From: Microbacterium terrisoli
GTDB lineage: Bacteria; Actinomycetota; Actinomycetes; Actinomycetales; Microbacteriaceae
NCBI RefSeq assembly: GCF_030866805.1
Contig: NZ_CP133019.1
Span: forward strand, 124,001-188,000
DNA length: 64,000 nt
Direction: 5' to 3'
Position numbers and translations under genes: made by a program. Shown here in pieces: positions 1-8,361 of the stretch. Each line of letters starts with the position of its first letter. Position 1 is the stretch's first letter. The notes beneath the pieces were generated by a model, which searched no databases, had not been told where the DNA came from, and saw only the letters and a program-made list of their open reading frames with translations.

Positions 1-75
1 GGCAACGATACGGATGCCGCGATCCGCCCGCTTCTCGAATCCTGCTCAGCCGGTGAGAGATGTGAGGATGGGGGA

Positions 76-591
76 GTGCTCGACTCACTCGCCCTGCCCA
101 CCGACCTCGCGCTGCCCCACGGATCCGTGACGGTCCGGCGTGCGACAGCGCGCGACCTGCAGGCGATCATGCGTCTGCTGGCCGACGACCCGATCAGCGC
201 GGCGCGCGGAGATGAGAACAGCGGCGCCGACGAGCACGTGTACGCGCGAGCGCTGGCCGCGATCATCGATGATCCGTCGAACGAGCTGATCGTCGTCGTC
301 GAGCCTGACGGAGAGATCGTCGGCACGTTGCAGCTGACGTCGATTCCGGGTATGTCGCGTCGCGGCAGCACGCGCCTGCTGGTCGAAGCGGTGCGTGTGG
401 CCGGCGACCGCCGATCCGAAGGCATCGGCGGGGCGGTGATGCACTGGGTGATGGATGCCGCAGCCCCCGCGCTCGGTGCAAGCCTGGTGAAGCTCACATC
501 CGACGCCGCCCGCACCGACGCACACCGCTTCTACAGGCGGCTCGGCTTCGCCGAGTCCCACGTCGGCTTCACATACCGCGTCGCCCGCTGA
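76..591 (+). CDS. GNAT family N-acetyltransferase
   Basis: Acyl-CoA-dependent N-acetyltransferase of 171 residues; the substrate cannot be told. The GNAT core is visible: strand 4 LLVEAVRV (about 101-108), the acetyl-CoA loop RRSEGIGGA (112-120, the Q/R-x-x-G-x-G/A motif) and the late motif AHRFYRRLGF (149-158). GTG start at 76. The upstream bases gaggatgggg could act as a ribosome binding site, or GAGGAT could be a weak -10 exactly 6 bases before GTG. The frame is open back to the window edge, so an upstream start outside the window cannot be excluded. It converges with the MFS gene that ends at 635. Confidence 0.85.
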   Translation: MLDSLALPTDLALPHGSVTVRRATARDLQAIMRLLADDPISAARGDENSGADEHVYARALAAIIDDPSNELIVVVEPDGEIVGTLQLTSIPGMSRRGSTRLLVEAVRVAGDRRSEGIGGAVMHWVMDAAAPALGASLVKLTSDAARTDAHRFYRRLGFAESHVGFTYRVAR

Positions 592-634
592 CGGGCCGCG
601 CAGCAATCCTGCCGCGTCGCCCGGTGCCCGCGCA

Positions 635-2332
635 CTACGGGGCAGCGTCGTCGGCAGCGTCGTCGGCAGCGTCGCCGGGCGCGTAGCGCCGCAGCGAGCT
701 CTCGACGTTCTGCGTCGCTGCGCGGGCGCTGGGCACGTATCCGAGCACCGCGCCGGTGAAGCATTCTGCATCGAGGGTTCGCAGGGTCAGGTCCGTGCGG
801 GCGGTGACCGTCGCGGTGCGCGGCGTGCTGCGCAGCAGCGCGATCTCGCCGAAGCCTTCACCGGCTCCGAGCGTGGTGATCCGTCGTCCCGCACCCCAGA
901 CATCCGCCTCTCCGGACTCGATGACGTAGTAAAGGTCGCCCACGTCGCCCTGTGCGAACACCGTCTCGCCGGTGGATGTCGTCACCGTCTGCAGCCCGCG
1001 GGCGAGCTGTTCGACGGCGGGCAGCGGCAGCGGGTCGAGCATCGGCACGTTCTGCAGCAGTCCGATCTCGGCGTCCAGCGCCGCCACCGAACGGTCGAGC
1101 GTGCGCAGGCGCCACCACGACGCGACAGCCAGTGCCGGGCAGAGCAGCCCGATGGCGATCAGCGCGACTTCGATGCTGAACCACTGGATCAAGGCCGAGG
1201 CGAGCATCGATCCGGCACCCGTGGCGATCGCGCCGAGGCTCTCGAGCAGCGTGAACACCCGGGCCATCGCCGTGTCGGGTGCCAGCCGGCCGATCAGCGT
1301 GAAGCCGGCCGCGTCGACCAGCGCGTTGCCGGCACCGACCAGCGCCAGCATGGATAGGGCGGTCGCCTGCTGTGGAAATACGCCGATCAGGGCGAAAGGC
1401 AGGCCCCAGAGGCCGATGCCGATCGCGAACCAGGCGCCCAGCCGCCACGTGCTCACCAGAATCGATACCGCGAGCGAGCCGATCACCGCACCTGCGCCGA
1501 GGGCGGCCATGAGGGTTCCCGTGCCGGCCTCGCCCATGCTCAGCAGCTGGACGGCCACGACGACCGAGAAGACGATGAGCGCACCGCGGGTGAGGATCTG
1601 TGCGGTGGTCAGCGTGAGCACCAGGGTCAGGTCGCGGCGGTGGATGACGACCTGGATGCCCTCGATCGCCTCTCGCACCAGGGCGGGTCTTCGCTCCGGC
1701 GTCTGCCGCGCGGGCGCGTCATAGCGCAACCCGAAGACCAGCGCCGCGGCGCACAGTCCCGCCGCCCCGGAGACCGCCATGACCGCTGCGACGTTCACGG
1801 TGGCGATCAGCACGGCAGCCACAGCCGGACCGATGAGGTTCGCCGTCGAGTCCAGCAGCCCCCGCACGACGTTCGCACTGGTCAGCTCGCGTCCGCTGCG
1901 GCTCAGCGTCGGCAGCAGTGCGGAGTGCGCGGGCCGGTACAGGGTTGCGGGCACCGCAGAGGCTGCGGCCAGCAGCAGCACCACGGCGAGTGGGCCTGAC
2001 ATCGCCACCACGACGGCGGCGGCGATGAACGCCACCCCGCGCACGGCTGCCGCGAACACCAGCACGCGTTCGCGGCGTCCGCGATCGGCGAGCGGTGCCA
2101 GCAGCGGCGTCAGAAACGCCGACGGGGCCACCGTGATCAGTCCGACCAGGCCGACGGCGAGGGCGCCGCCAGAGGTGAACGCGACCACGCTCAGCGCGAC
2201 AGTGAACGCGCACCCGGCGGTCCACTCGGCGAAGAAGCTCAGCTGTGCCCGGCGCAGGCTCGGGTTGCGCCAGTTGCTGGCGAACGCCGCGGCAGCTTCA
2301 CCCAGTCTGCCGCGCGTCGGCCTGCGCCCCAT
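635..2332 (-). CDS. MFS transporter with C-terminal cyclic-nucleotide-binding-like domain
   Basis: Integral membrane transporter of 565 residues. About 400 residues form a 12-helix major facilitator domain. A CRP-like cNMP-binding domain follows at about 420-530, with a phosphate-binding-cassette motif GEIALLRSTPRTATV near residue 500. The transported compound is unknown; the cytoplasmic domain suggests gating or assembly control by a nucleotide or other ligand. The start is placed at ATG 2332 rather than the GTG 6 bases upstream, because TAGAGT lies exactly 6 bases before this ATG and there is no ribosome binding site. The C-terminus ends in tandem AADD units from a 12-bp repeat. Confidence 0.85.
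   Translation of the reverse strand: MGRRPTRGRLGEAAAAFASNWRNPSLRRAQLSFFAEWTAGCAFTVALSVVAFTSGGALAVGLVGLITVAPSAFLTPLLAPLADRGRRERVLVFAAAVRGVAFIAAAVVVAMSGPLAVVLLLAAASAVPATLYRPAHSALLPTLSRSGRELTSANVVRGLLDSTANLIGPAVAAVLIATVNVAAVMAVSGAAGLCAAALVFGLRYDAPARQTPERRPALVREAIEGIQVVIHRRDLTLVLTLTTAQILTRGALIVFSVVVAVQLLSMGEAGTGTLMAALGAGAVIGSLAVSILVSTWRLGAWFAIGIGLWGLPFALIGVFPQQATALSMLALVGAGNALVDAAGFTLIGRLAPDTAMARVFTLLESLGAIATGAGSMLASALIQWFSIEVALIAIGLLCPALAVASWWRLRTLDRSVAALDAEIGLLQNVPMLDPLPLPAVEQLARGLQTVTTSTGETVFAQGDVGDLYYVIESGEADVWGAGRRITTLGAGEGFGEIALLRSTPRTATVTARTDLTLRTLDAECFTGAVLGYVPSARAATQNVESSLRRYAPGDAADDAADDAAP
642..677. repeat. 12-bp tandem repeat in MFS-cNMP gene
   Basis: Three consecutive units of ggcagcgtcgtc (the third differs by one base) encode the acidic AADDAADDAAP tail of the MFS-cNMP protein. 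The units are in frame, so slippage would only change tail length. Confidence 0.8.
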
Positions 2333-2338
2333 GCGCAC

Positions 2339-2344
2339 ACTCTA
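2339..2344 (-). promoter_or_regulatory. -10 element for leaderless MFS-cNMP mRNA
   Basis: TAGAGT on the minus strand, 6 bases before the ATG at 2332. No purine-rich ribosome binding site precedes that ATG. No clear -35 is visible. Confidence 0.5.
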
Positions 2345-2457
2345 GGACCTCGCGGCCCGCGGTGGCGAGCATGTATCGTGGCCGGCGGCCCACTCGCCGC
2401 GGCCGGTCGGCCGGCTCGCCGCGCTTCACACGCCCAGCCGGCGCCGTGTTCGCCCGT

Positions 2458-3378
2458 TCAGCCCGCTGCGTGCTCGGCTGCCGTCGCGTGCAGCGCGTTG
2501 TTCCAGGGGTCGCCGAAGCTCAGCGTGCGCCCGTCGTCGTGCACCTCGAATCCGTGGTGGCGCAGGCGCTCGCCGAGCTCGCCCAGAGCGTCGCCGCTCG
2601 GCAGTGCGAGGTCGATGCGTCCCAGGCCCAGCGCGGGCATCCGGGGTCCCGCACCGCGCGACCCCCAGACGTTCATCGCCATGTGGTGGTGGTAGCCGCC
2701 GGCACTCACGAACAGCGCCTGGTTGCCGAGCGTCGCGGTCGCATCGAACCCGAGGGCGTCGACGTAGAAGGCGCGGGCGGTCGCGACATCCCCCACCGAC
2801 AGATGCACGTGACCGACGGATGCCGCGTCCTGTGCGGTCGATCCCGCCAGCGCCTGCTCGCTCAGATGCTCCTGCAGGTAGTGGTTCGGGTCGAGGAAGA
2901 TCGTGGCCATCTCGACCTGGCCGTGCGTCCAGGACCATTCGCTGCGGGCGCGGTCCACGTACAGCTCGACGCCGTTGCCCTCGGGATCGGTGAAGTAGAA
3001 CGCCTCGCTGACGAGGTGGTCGGCGCTGCCGGTGAACGTACCCGGCGCGCGGCGCGCGGTCGAGTACAGGGCGGCTGCCACCGCCTCCTGCGACTCGAAC
3101 AGGATCGCCGTGTGGTACAGCCCCGCCGACCCGGCAGCGGCGTGGCGAAGGCTCGGCTCGTGGCGCAGGATCACGATGGCGCGGCCGGCACGACCGAGCG
3201 TCACGGTGTCGCCGTCGGCGCTCAGCACCTGCAGCGTCACGGCATCCCGGTAGTAGGCGGTCATCGCGTCGAGGTCGGCGACCAGCAGCGTCACTGCCCC
3301 CATCGCGGTGTCGGCGGCCAGTCGATCCGGGCGCTCGGTGCCCTGCGGAGCGAGGGGCGCTACGGAGAAGTCATTCAT
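2458..3378 (-). CDS. VOC family protein, two glyoxalase/dioxygenase modules (CatE-like)
   Basis: Predicted metal-dependent vicinal-oxygen-chelate enzyme of 306 residues, resembling catechol-2,3-dioxygenase-like proteins. Two VOC modules are visible. The first starts at MGAVTLLVADLDAMTAYYRD, with LYHTAIL and GNGVELY supplying likely metal ligands His and Glu. The second starts at VGHVHLSVGD, followed by AFYVDALGF. The substrate is unknown. The start was chosen at ATG 3378, where homology begins and the AT-rich promoter region ends; the frame runs on upstream into the permease gene only by chance. A 12-bp palindrome overlaps the start codon and may be an operator. Confidence 0.85.
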   Translation of the reverse strand: MNDFSVAPLAPQGTERPDRLAADTAMGAVTLLVADLDAMTAYYRDAVTLQVLSADGDTVTLGRAGRAIVILRHEPSLRHAAAGSAGLYHTAILFESQEAVAAALYSTARRAPGTFTGSADHLVSEAFYFTDPEGNGVELYVDRARSEWSWTHGQVEMATIFLDPNHYLQEHLSEQALAGSTAQDAASVGHVHLSVGDVATARAFYVDALGFDATATLGNQALFVSAGGYHHHMAMNVWGSRGAGPRMPALGLGRIDLALPSGDALGELGERLRHHGFEVHDDGRTLSFGDPWNNALHATAAEHAAG

Positions 3379-3384
3379 ATGAAT
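3373..3384. promoter_or_regulatory. Perfect palindrome over the VOC start codon
   Basis: attcatatgaat is a perfect 12-bp palindrome containing the ATG at 3378. It sits next to a -10-like TATGTA on the minus strand. An AT-only palindrome in such GC-rich DNA suggests a MarR- or TetR-type operator; no regulator gene is adjacent. Confidence 0.4.
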
Positions 3385-3437
3385 ACATAACGCGCGGCAT
3401 CCTCGCTCCATTCCCGCCGCGTCGACACCTAGGCGCC

Positions 3438-4772
3438 CTAGGCGCCCTGCGCGTCGACAGGGTCGCCGCCCAGCGGGCCGACCGCCGGGATCGGGCCGCC
3501 GTCGTCGGCGCCGGTCTTGCGCCACCGCGCGATCGCGTTGCCGCCGTGGTAGATCACGAGGGCGGCGGCCGCTCCCAGCACGATGCCGTTGAGGGTGAAG
3601 TCGCCCCAGCCCATCGTGAAGTTCGCGATGGCGACCACGAGCGCCACGGCACCCGTGTACTGGTTGACCGGGCGGGAGAAGTCGACGCGGTTGTCGACCC
3701 AGATCTTGATGCCGATGATCCCGATCAGGCCGTACAGCGCCGTGGTCGCCCCGCCCAGCACGCCGGCGGGGATCGTGTTGAACAGCGCGCCGATCTTCGG
3801 CGAGAGGGCGAGCAGGATGGCCACGAACCCCGCCACCCAGTACGCGGCCGTCGAGTACACGCGGGTCGCGGCCATCACGCCGATGTTCTCGCCGTACGTC
3901 GTGGTGCCCGAACCGCCGAACGTGCCGGCGATGACGGTGGACACACCGTCGGCGATCAGCGCCTTGCCGGTCTGCTCGTTGACCGACGTGTCGGTCATGG
4001 TCGCGACGGCCCGCACGTGTCCCACGTTCTCGGCGATGAGCACGAGCACCACGGGCAGGAACATCGCGATCGCAGCCCACGTGCCCGGGGCGGTGAAGTT
4101 CGCGAAGTGGAACTCGGGCAGCCCCACCCAGGTGGCGTCGTTCACGGCCTTCCAGTCGATCTGGTTCTGGAAACCGGCCACGACATAGCCGGCGACGACA
4201 CCGAGGAAGATCGAGATGCGACCGAGGAAGCCGCGGAACAGCACGCTGAACAGGATGACCGCCGCGAGCGTCACCATCGCCGTCAGCGGCTGCTTCTGCA
4301 CGTTGCCCCACGCTGCCGGCGCGAGGTTCAGGCCGATCAGGGCGACGATGGCTCCGGCGACCACGGGTGGCATGAAGCGGTCGACCCAGGCGATGCCGGC
4401 GAACTGCACGACGAAGCCGATGATCGCCAGCAGCACTCCGACCGCGACGATGCCCGCGAGGGCCGTGCCCATGCCGCTGGATGCCGTGGCCGCCGTCACC
4501 GGTGCGATGAAGGCGAACGAGGACCCGAGGTAGCTGGGCAGCTTGTTGCGGGTGACCAGCAGGAACAGGATCGTGCCGATACCCGAGAACAGCAGCGTGG
4601 TCGAGACCGGGAACCCGGTCAGGATCGGCACGAGGAAGGTCGCCCCGAACATCGCGACGACGTGCTGCGCGCCGATCGCTATCGTGGCGGGCCAGTTGAG
4701 ACGTTCGCCGGGGTGCACGACAGCGCCGGGTGCGACGGTGCGGCCGTTGCCGTGCAGGGTCCAGAGGGGCAT
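3438..4772 (-). CDS. Uracil-xanthine permease (NCS2/UraA family)
   Basis: Inner-membrane nucleobase:cation symporter of 444 residues, the usual NCS2 length. It has the N-terminal signature QHVVAMFGATFLVPILTG (about 34-51), the half-helix segment SSFAFIAPV, and the family motif TTYGENIGVMAATRVYS, whose Glu contacts the base in UraA. These residues favour uracil over xanthine. The ATG at 4772 is preceded by a ctggag ribosome binding site. The gene lies 59 bases downstream of the VOC gene on the same strand map (it is transcribed before it) and among purine genes, which fits base salvage; co-regulation is not shown. Confidence 0.9.
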   Translation of the reverse strand: MPLWTLHGNGRTVAPGAVVHPGERLNWPATIAIGAQHVVAMFGATFLVPILTGFPVSTTLLFSGIGTILFLLVTRNKLPSYLGSSFAFIAPVTAATASSGMGTALAGIVAVGVLLAIIGFVVQFAGIAWVDRFMPPVVAGAIVALIGLNLAPAAWGNVQKQPLTAMVTLAAVILFSVLFRGFLGRISIFLGVVAGYVVAGFQNQIDWKAVNDATWVGLPEFHFANFTAPGTWAAIAMFLPVVLVLIAENVGHVRAVATMTDTSVNEQTGKALIADGVSTVIAGTFGGSGTTTYGENIGVMAATRVYSTAAYWVAGFVAILLALSPKIGALFNTIPAGVLGGATTALYGLIGIIGIKIWVDNRVDFSRPVNQYTGAVALVVAIANFTMGWGDFTLNGIVLGAAAALVIYHGGNAIARWRKTGADDGGPIPAVGPLGGDPVDAQGA

Positions 4773-4904
4773 GCGGGCTCCAGAAAGGTCGGGGCGGAGG
4801 AGAGGAAGGCGGAGGTCGAGAACAGTGCCGCCGGGATGACTTTATCGGGGCCCACCCCCTTCGGACGGCACTAACGTCGAAGGTGCCTCTATGAAAGGAG
4901 CTCC

Positions 4905-5144
4905 ATGAGCGAGTCCGAAATCCTCGATGTCCGAACGATGGTGCCCGCGCAGCGCCACGTGACCATCTTCGAGAAGTACGGCGCCCTGGAACCGGGCCAG
5001 TCCTACATCCTCGTCAACGACCACGACCCGAAGCCGCTGTACTACCAGTTCGAGGCCGAGCACGCCGGTCGCTACTCGTGGCAGTACCTCGAAGAGGGTC
5101 CTGAGGTGTGGCGCGTCGAGATCGGTCGCCCCGCCGCCGAGTGA
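4905..5144 (+). CDS. DUF2249 domain-containing small protein
   Basis: Cytosolic protein of 79 residues made almost entirely of a DUF2249 domain, recognisable by LDVRTMVPAQRH, IFEKYGALEPGQ and ILVNDHDPKPLYYQFEAE, with the conserved NDHDPxPL core. The function is not established; family members accompany haemerythrin-like and respiratory proteins in other bacteria. A good ribosome binding site, aaaggagct, precedes the ATG. The gene is single, divergent from the permease and convergent with purC, with 14 bases between the stop codons. Confidence 0.85.
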   Translation: MSESEILDVRTMVPAQRHVTIFEKYGALEPGQSYILVNDHDPKPLYYQFEAEHAGRYSWQYLEEGPEVWRVEIGRPAAE

Positions 5145-5158
5145 CCTCGTCCGCGTCG

Positions 5159-6121
5159 TCAGTGATGCGGTGCGGTGAGCCGTTCGATGAGTTCGCGATA
5201 GCGCGCAGCCGTCTGCTGCACGATCTCGGCGGGCAGCGTCGGCGGCTCACCGGTCTTGTCCTCCCCGCGCTCACTCGCCGCATCGCTCACGCGCGGCGCC
5301 GAGCCTCCGGGCGCGTGGGTCCAATGCGCGGCCAGCCAGTTGCGCACGATCTGCTTGTCGAAGCTCGCCATGCGCTCGTCGGGTGTCGACCCGGTGCGCC
5401 AGGCCTCGGCATCCCAATACCGTGACGAATCCGCCGTCAGCACTTCGTCGGCCAGCGTGATCGTGCCGTCGGCGGCCACGCCGAACTCGAACTTCGTGTC
5501 GGCCAGGATCAGCCCGCGGTCCAGGGCCGTCGCCGCCGCACGCCGATAGACGTCGATCGACAGGTCGCGGATCGCCGCTGCGTGTTCGGCCCCGACCAGG
5601 TCGACCGTCTGGGCGAACGTGATGTTCTCGTCGTGTTCGCCCATCGGCGCCTTGTGCGCGGGCGTGAAGATCGGCTGCGGCAGCCGGTCGCCGTTCGACA
5701 GGCCCTCCGGCAGCGGGATGCCGCAGACAGTGCCGCTCTGCTGGTATTCGGCCCATCCCGACCCGGTGATGTAGCCGCGCACCACGCACTCGACGGGCAG
5801 CATGTCCAGGGCCTGCACGACCATCGCGCGCCCGGCCACGGCATCCGGAACAGTCGCGCCGTCCACCAGATGGTTCGGGATCGGCGTGCCTCCGTCGGCG
5901 CCGGCCAACTGGTCGAACCACCACAGGCTCAGCGTCGTCAGCAACGCGCCCTTGTCGGGGATGCCCGGCGACAGCAGGTAGTCGAACGCGCTCACGCGGT
6001 CGCTGGCGACCACGAGCAGGCGCCCGGTGCCCGCGCCCTCGTCGCCCGAGGGCGTGTACAGATCTCGGACCTTGCCGGAGTAGGAGTGAGTCCAGCCGGG
6101 CAGTTCTACGGGAGTGGTCAC
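5159..6121 (-). CDS. purC: Phosphoribosylaminoimidazole-succinocarboxamide synthase
   Basis: SAICAR synthetase, which joins CAIR and aspartate with ATP in de novo purine synthesis (cytosol). 320 residues with SGKVRDLY near the N-terminus (ATP loop), ECVVRGYITGSGW, FTPAHKAPMGEHDENI (substrate loop) and GLILADTKFEFG. GTG start at 6121, immediately before the conserved N-terminus; the longer open frame upstream runs through the divergent promoter and the padR gene and is not coding. Purine genes purD, purM and purF lie 10-16 kb away on mixed strands, so they are clustered but not one operon. Confidence 0.95.
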   Translation of the reverse strand: MTTPVELPGWTHSYSGKVRDLYTPSGDEGAGTGRLLVVASDRVSAFDYLLSPGIPDKGALLTTLSLWWFDQLAGADGGTPIPNHLVDGATVPDAVAGRAMVVQALDMLPVECVVRGYITGSGWAEYQQSGTVCGIPLPEGLSNGDRLPQPIFTPAHKAPMGEHDENITFAQTVDLVGAEHAAAIRDLSIDVYRRAAATALDRGLILADTKFEFGVAADGTITLADEVLTADSSRYWDAEAWRTGSTPDERMASFDKQIVRNWLAAHWTHAPGGSAPRVSDAASERGEDKTGEPPTLPAEIVQQTAARYRELIERLTAPHH

Positions 6122-6160
6122 ATGCCCATCTTCCCATCCTGGTGTCCGGGCGAAGGTATA

Positions 6161-6176
6161 TAGTCCAGGCGGACTA
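6161..6176. promoter_or_regulatory. Inverted repeat, probable PadR operator
   Basis: tagtcc-aggc-ggacta: 6-bp arms with a 4-base spacer in the 73-bp region between purC and the divergent padR-MFS pair. It lies 18 bases before the padR start and overlaps a TATATA stretch. The position and symmetry fit autoregulation by the PadR protein. Confidence 0.55.
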
Positions 6177-6194
6177 ATCGACCTGGAGTAACCG

Positions 6195-6821
6195 ATGGCG
6201 AAGGATGCTGCGCTCACCCCGTTGGCTGTGATGGTGCTCGCGCTGCTGCGCGAGGGGGACATGCATCCGTACGAGATGATCCGGTTGCTGCGCCATCGAC
6301 GCGCCGACCGTATGGTCACCTTCACCAACGGGACGTTCTACCACACGGTCGCGCGGCTCGAACGCGACGGGCTGATCGCCGAGGTCGGTGTGGATCGTGA
6401 GGGCAATCGTCCTGAACGCACGACCTACACGCTGCAGGACGAGGGCACCGAAGCGGTCGCCGGCTGGGTGCGCATGCACCTCGGGAACGGTGCGCGATCG
6501 CCCGACTTGCGCGTCGCGCTCGCCGAGGCCCACAATCTCGAGCGCGCCGAGGTCGTCGCGCTGATGACGACCCGCCGCAGCGAGTTGAGCGCAGAACTGG
6601 AGACGCTCGAAGCAGGGCTCGCGTACGTCGAGCGCATGCAGATCGCCGACCAGTTCGTCGTCGAGGTCGACCGGCAGGCCGCCCTCGTGGCCGCAGACCT
6701 GGCCTGGACCGACTCGTTCCTGGAGCGCCTCGCGCGCCCCGATTTCCTGTGGGGGATCACCGATCTTCCACCCCGACACCGCGATGCCCATCTGGCTCTG
6801 CGAAAGGCAGCACAGCAATGA
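6195..6821 (+). CDS. PadR family transcriptional regulator
   Basis: Winged-helix DNA-binding regulator of 208 residues. The PadR N-terminal domain is clear: LLREGDMHPYEMIRLLRHR, then TFTNGTFYHTVARLERDGLI and the wing RTTYTLQDEG. The C-terminal helical dimerisation region (about 100-205) is of the Vir-like type. It overlaps the downstream MFS start by ATGA, so the two are translationally coupled, and it probably represses the efflux gene and itself through the inverted repeat at 6161-6176. The ribosome binding site ctggagt supports the ATG at 6195. Confidence 0.9.
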   Translation: MAKDAALTPLAVMVLALLREGDMHPYEMIRLLRHRRADRMVTFTNGTFYHTVARLERDGLIAEVGVDREGNRPERTTYTLQDEGTEAVAGWVRMHLGNGARSPDLRVALAEAHNLERAEVVALMTTRRSELSAELETLEAGLAYVERMQIADQFVVEVDRQAALVAADLAWTDSFLERLARPDFLWGITDLPPRHRDAHLALRKAAQQ

Positions 6822-8356
6822 CCGAGACTTCCGCCGCCGCACCGGGTGCGGCATCCTCGCTGCGCGGCCATCAGCCCCGCAGCCCCTGGCCCGCACTGTG
6901 GGCGATGGTGGTCGGGTTCTTCATGATCCTGGTCGACACCACGATCGTGTCGGTGGCCAACCCCGCCATCAAGGCCGCTCTCGACCCCGACACGAACAAT
7001 CTCGACAATGTCGTGTGGGTCACCAGCGCCTACCTGCTCGGCTATGCCGTGCCTCTGCTGATCACCGGGCGACTGGGCGACAGGTTCGGGCCGAAGAACC
7101 TGTACCTGATCGGTCTCTCGCTGTTCACGCTGTGTTCGCTGGGCTGCGGCCTGTCGACGTCGCTGACGATGCTGATCGCGTTCCGGGCCGTGCAGGGCGT
7201 GGGCGCATCGATGCTGACCCCGCAGACGATGGCCGTGATCACCCGCACGTTCCCGCCGAACCAGCGCGGCGCGGCGATGGGCCTGTGGGGCGCCACTTCG
7301 GGCGTCGCGATGCTCGTGGGCCCGCTGGCCGGCGGCCTGCTCGTGGACGGCTTCGGGTGGGAGTGGATCTTCTTCGTCAACCTGCCGGTCGGCGTCATCG
7401 GCTTCGTGCTCGCCGTGATCCTCGTGCCCAAGCTCCCCACCCACCGGCACCGTTTCGACATGGTGGGCGTCGTGCTGTCGGCGGCGGCGCTGTTCTTCAT
7501 CGTGTTCGGTCTTCAAGAGGGCGAGAAGTACGACTGGGGTGCGATCTGGGGTCCGATCACGGTGTGGCAGCTGATCGTGTTGGGCGTCGCGCTGCTGGGA
7601 GTGTTCATCTGGCAGCAGGCCAAGACCCGCAGCGAGCCACTCGTGCCGCTCAGTCTGTTCCGTGACCGCAACTTCTCGGTGTCGAACCTCGGGATCGCAC
7701 TGGTCGGGTTCACCGTGACGGCGATGACGCTGCCGATGATGTTCTTCATCCAGCTGGCACGGGGCCTGACCCCGACCGAATCGGCATTGCTGATGATTCC
7801 GATGGCGGTGCTGGCGGGCGTGCTCTCACCGTTCGCCGGTCGCCTGCTGGACCACGTCGACTCGCGCCTGCTGCTCGTGCCGGGGATCGTCCTGTTCTCG
7901 GGCGCGCTGTTCTGGTACGCGGCGCTGAGCAACATGGACACCCCGGTCTGGATGTTCCTGCTGCCCTCGGCCGTGATGGGCCTCGGCAGCGCCGGGCTGT
8001 GGGGGCCGCTGGCGACCACCGCGACGCGCAGCCTCGAGCCGCGCCAAGCCGGCGCAGGGTCGGGCATCTACAACACGACCCGCACGATGGGTTCGGTGCT
8101 CGGATCGTCGGCGATCGCCGCGTTCATGCAGGCGCGTCTGACGGCGAACCTGCCTGGCGCCGCCGACCACGCCGGTGGGTTCGGTGATGTGAAGCAGCTG
8201 CCCGACATGATCGCGGGACCCTTCGCCTCGGCCATGGCGCAATCCATGCTGCTGCCGGCCATCGTGATGGCGATCGGTGTGATCGTCGTGCTGTTCATGA
8301 AGGACCCGACGGCGCGCGCGGCCGCCGACTGGCAGCACGCGCACGCGGATTCGTAG
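6818..8356 (+). CDS. DHA2 family MFS multidrug efflux transporter (EmrB/QacA type)
   Basis: Drug:H+ antiporter of 512 residues with about 14 membrane helices. It carries the DHA2 hallmarks: motif D1 in the first helix (FMILVDTTIVSVANPAI), motif A GRLGDRFGPKNLY, and motif C in helix 5 (GVAMLVGPLAGGLLVDG). The start ATG overlaps the padR stop codon as ATGA. The pairing with a PadR-type regulator suggests substrate-induced export of a toxic small molecule. It converges with the siderophore-interacting gene, with only 5 bases between the two stops. Confidence 0.9.
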   Translation: MTETSAAAPGAASSLRGHQPRSPWPALWAMVVGFFMILVDTTIVSVANPAIKAALDPDTNNLDNVVWVTSAYLLGYAVPLLITGRLGDRFGPKNLYLIGLSLFTLCSLGCGLSTSLTMLIAFRAVQGVGASMLTPQTMAVITRTFPPNQRGAAMGLWGATSGVAMLVGPLAGGLLVDGFGWEWIFFVNLPVGVIGFVLAVILVPKLPTHRHRFDMVGVVLSAAALFFIVFGLQEGEKYDWGAIWGPITVWQLIVLGVALLGVFIWQQAKTRSEPLVPLSLFRDRNFSVSNLGIALVGFTVTAMTLPMMFFIQLARGLTPTESALLMIPMAVLAGVLSPFAGRLLDHVDSRLLLVPGIVLFSGALFWYAALSNMDTPVWMFLLPSAVMGLGSAGLWGPLATTATRSLEPRQAGAGSGIYNTTRTMGSVLGSSAIAAFMQARLTANLPGAADHAGGFGDVKQLPDMIAGPFASAMAQSMLLPAIVMAIGVIVVLFMKDPTARAAADWQHAHADS

Positions 8357-8361
8357 GCCGG

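Noticed and set aside
1..75. Possible end of an upstream gene (a frame stopping at 52-54)
   Set aside because: Only 17 codons with no recognisable C-terminus; nothing supports it.
2245..4874. Plus-strand open frames across the VOC and permease genes
   Set aside because: The minus-strand genes have clear family motifs and ribosome binding sites; these frames have none.
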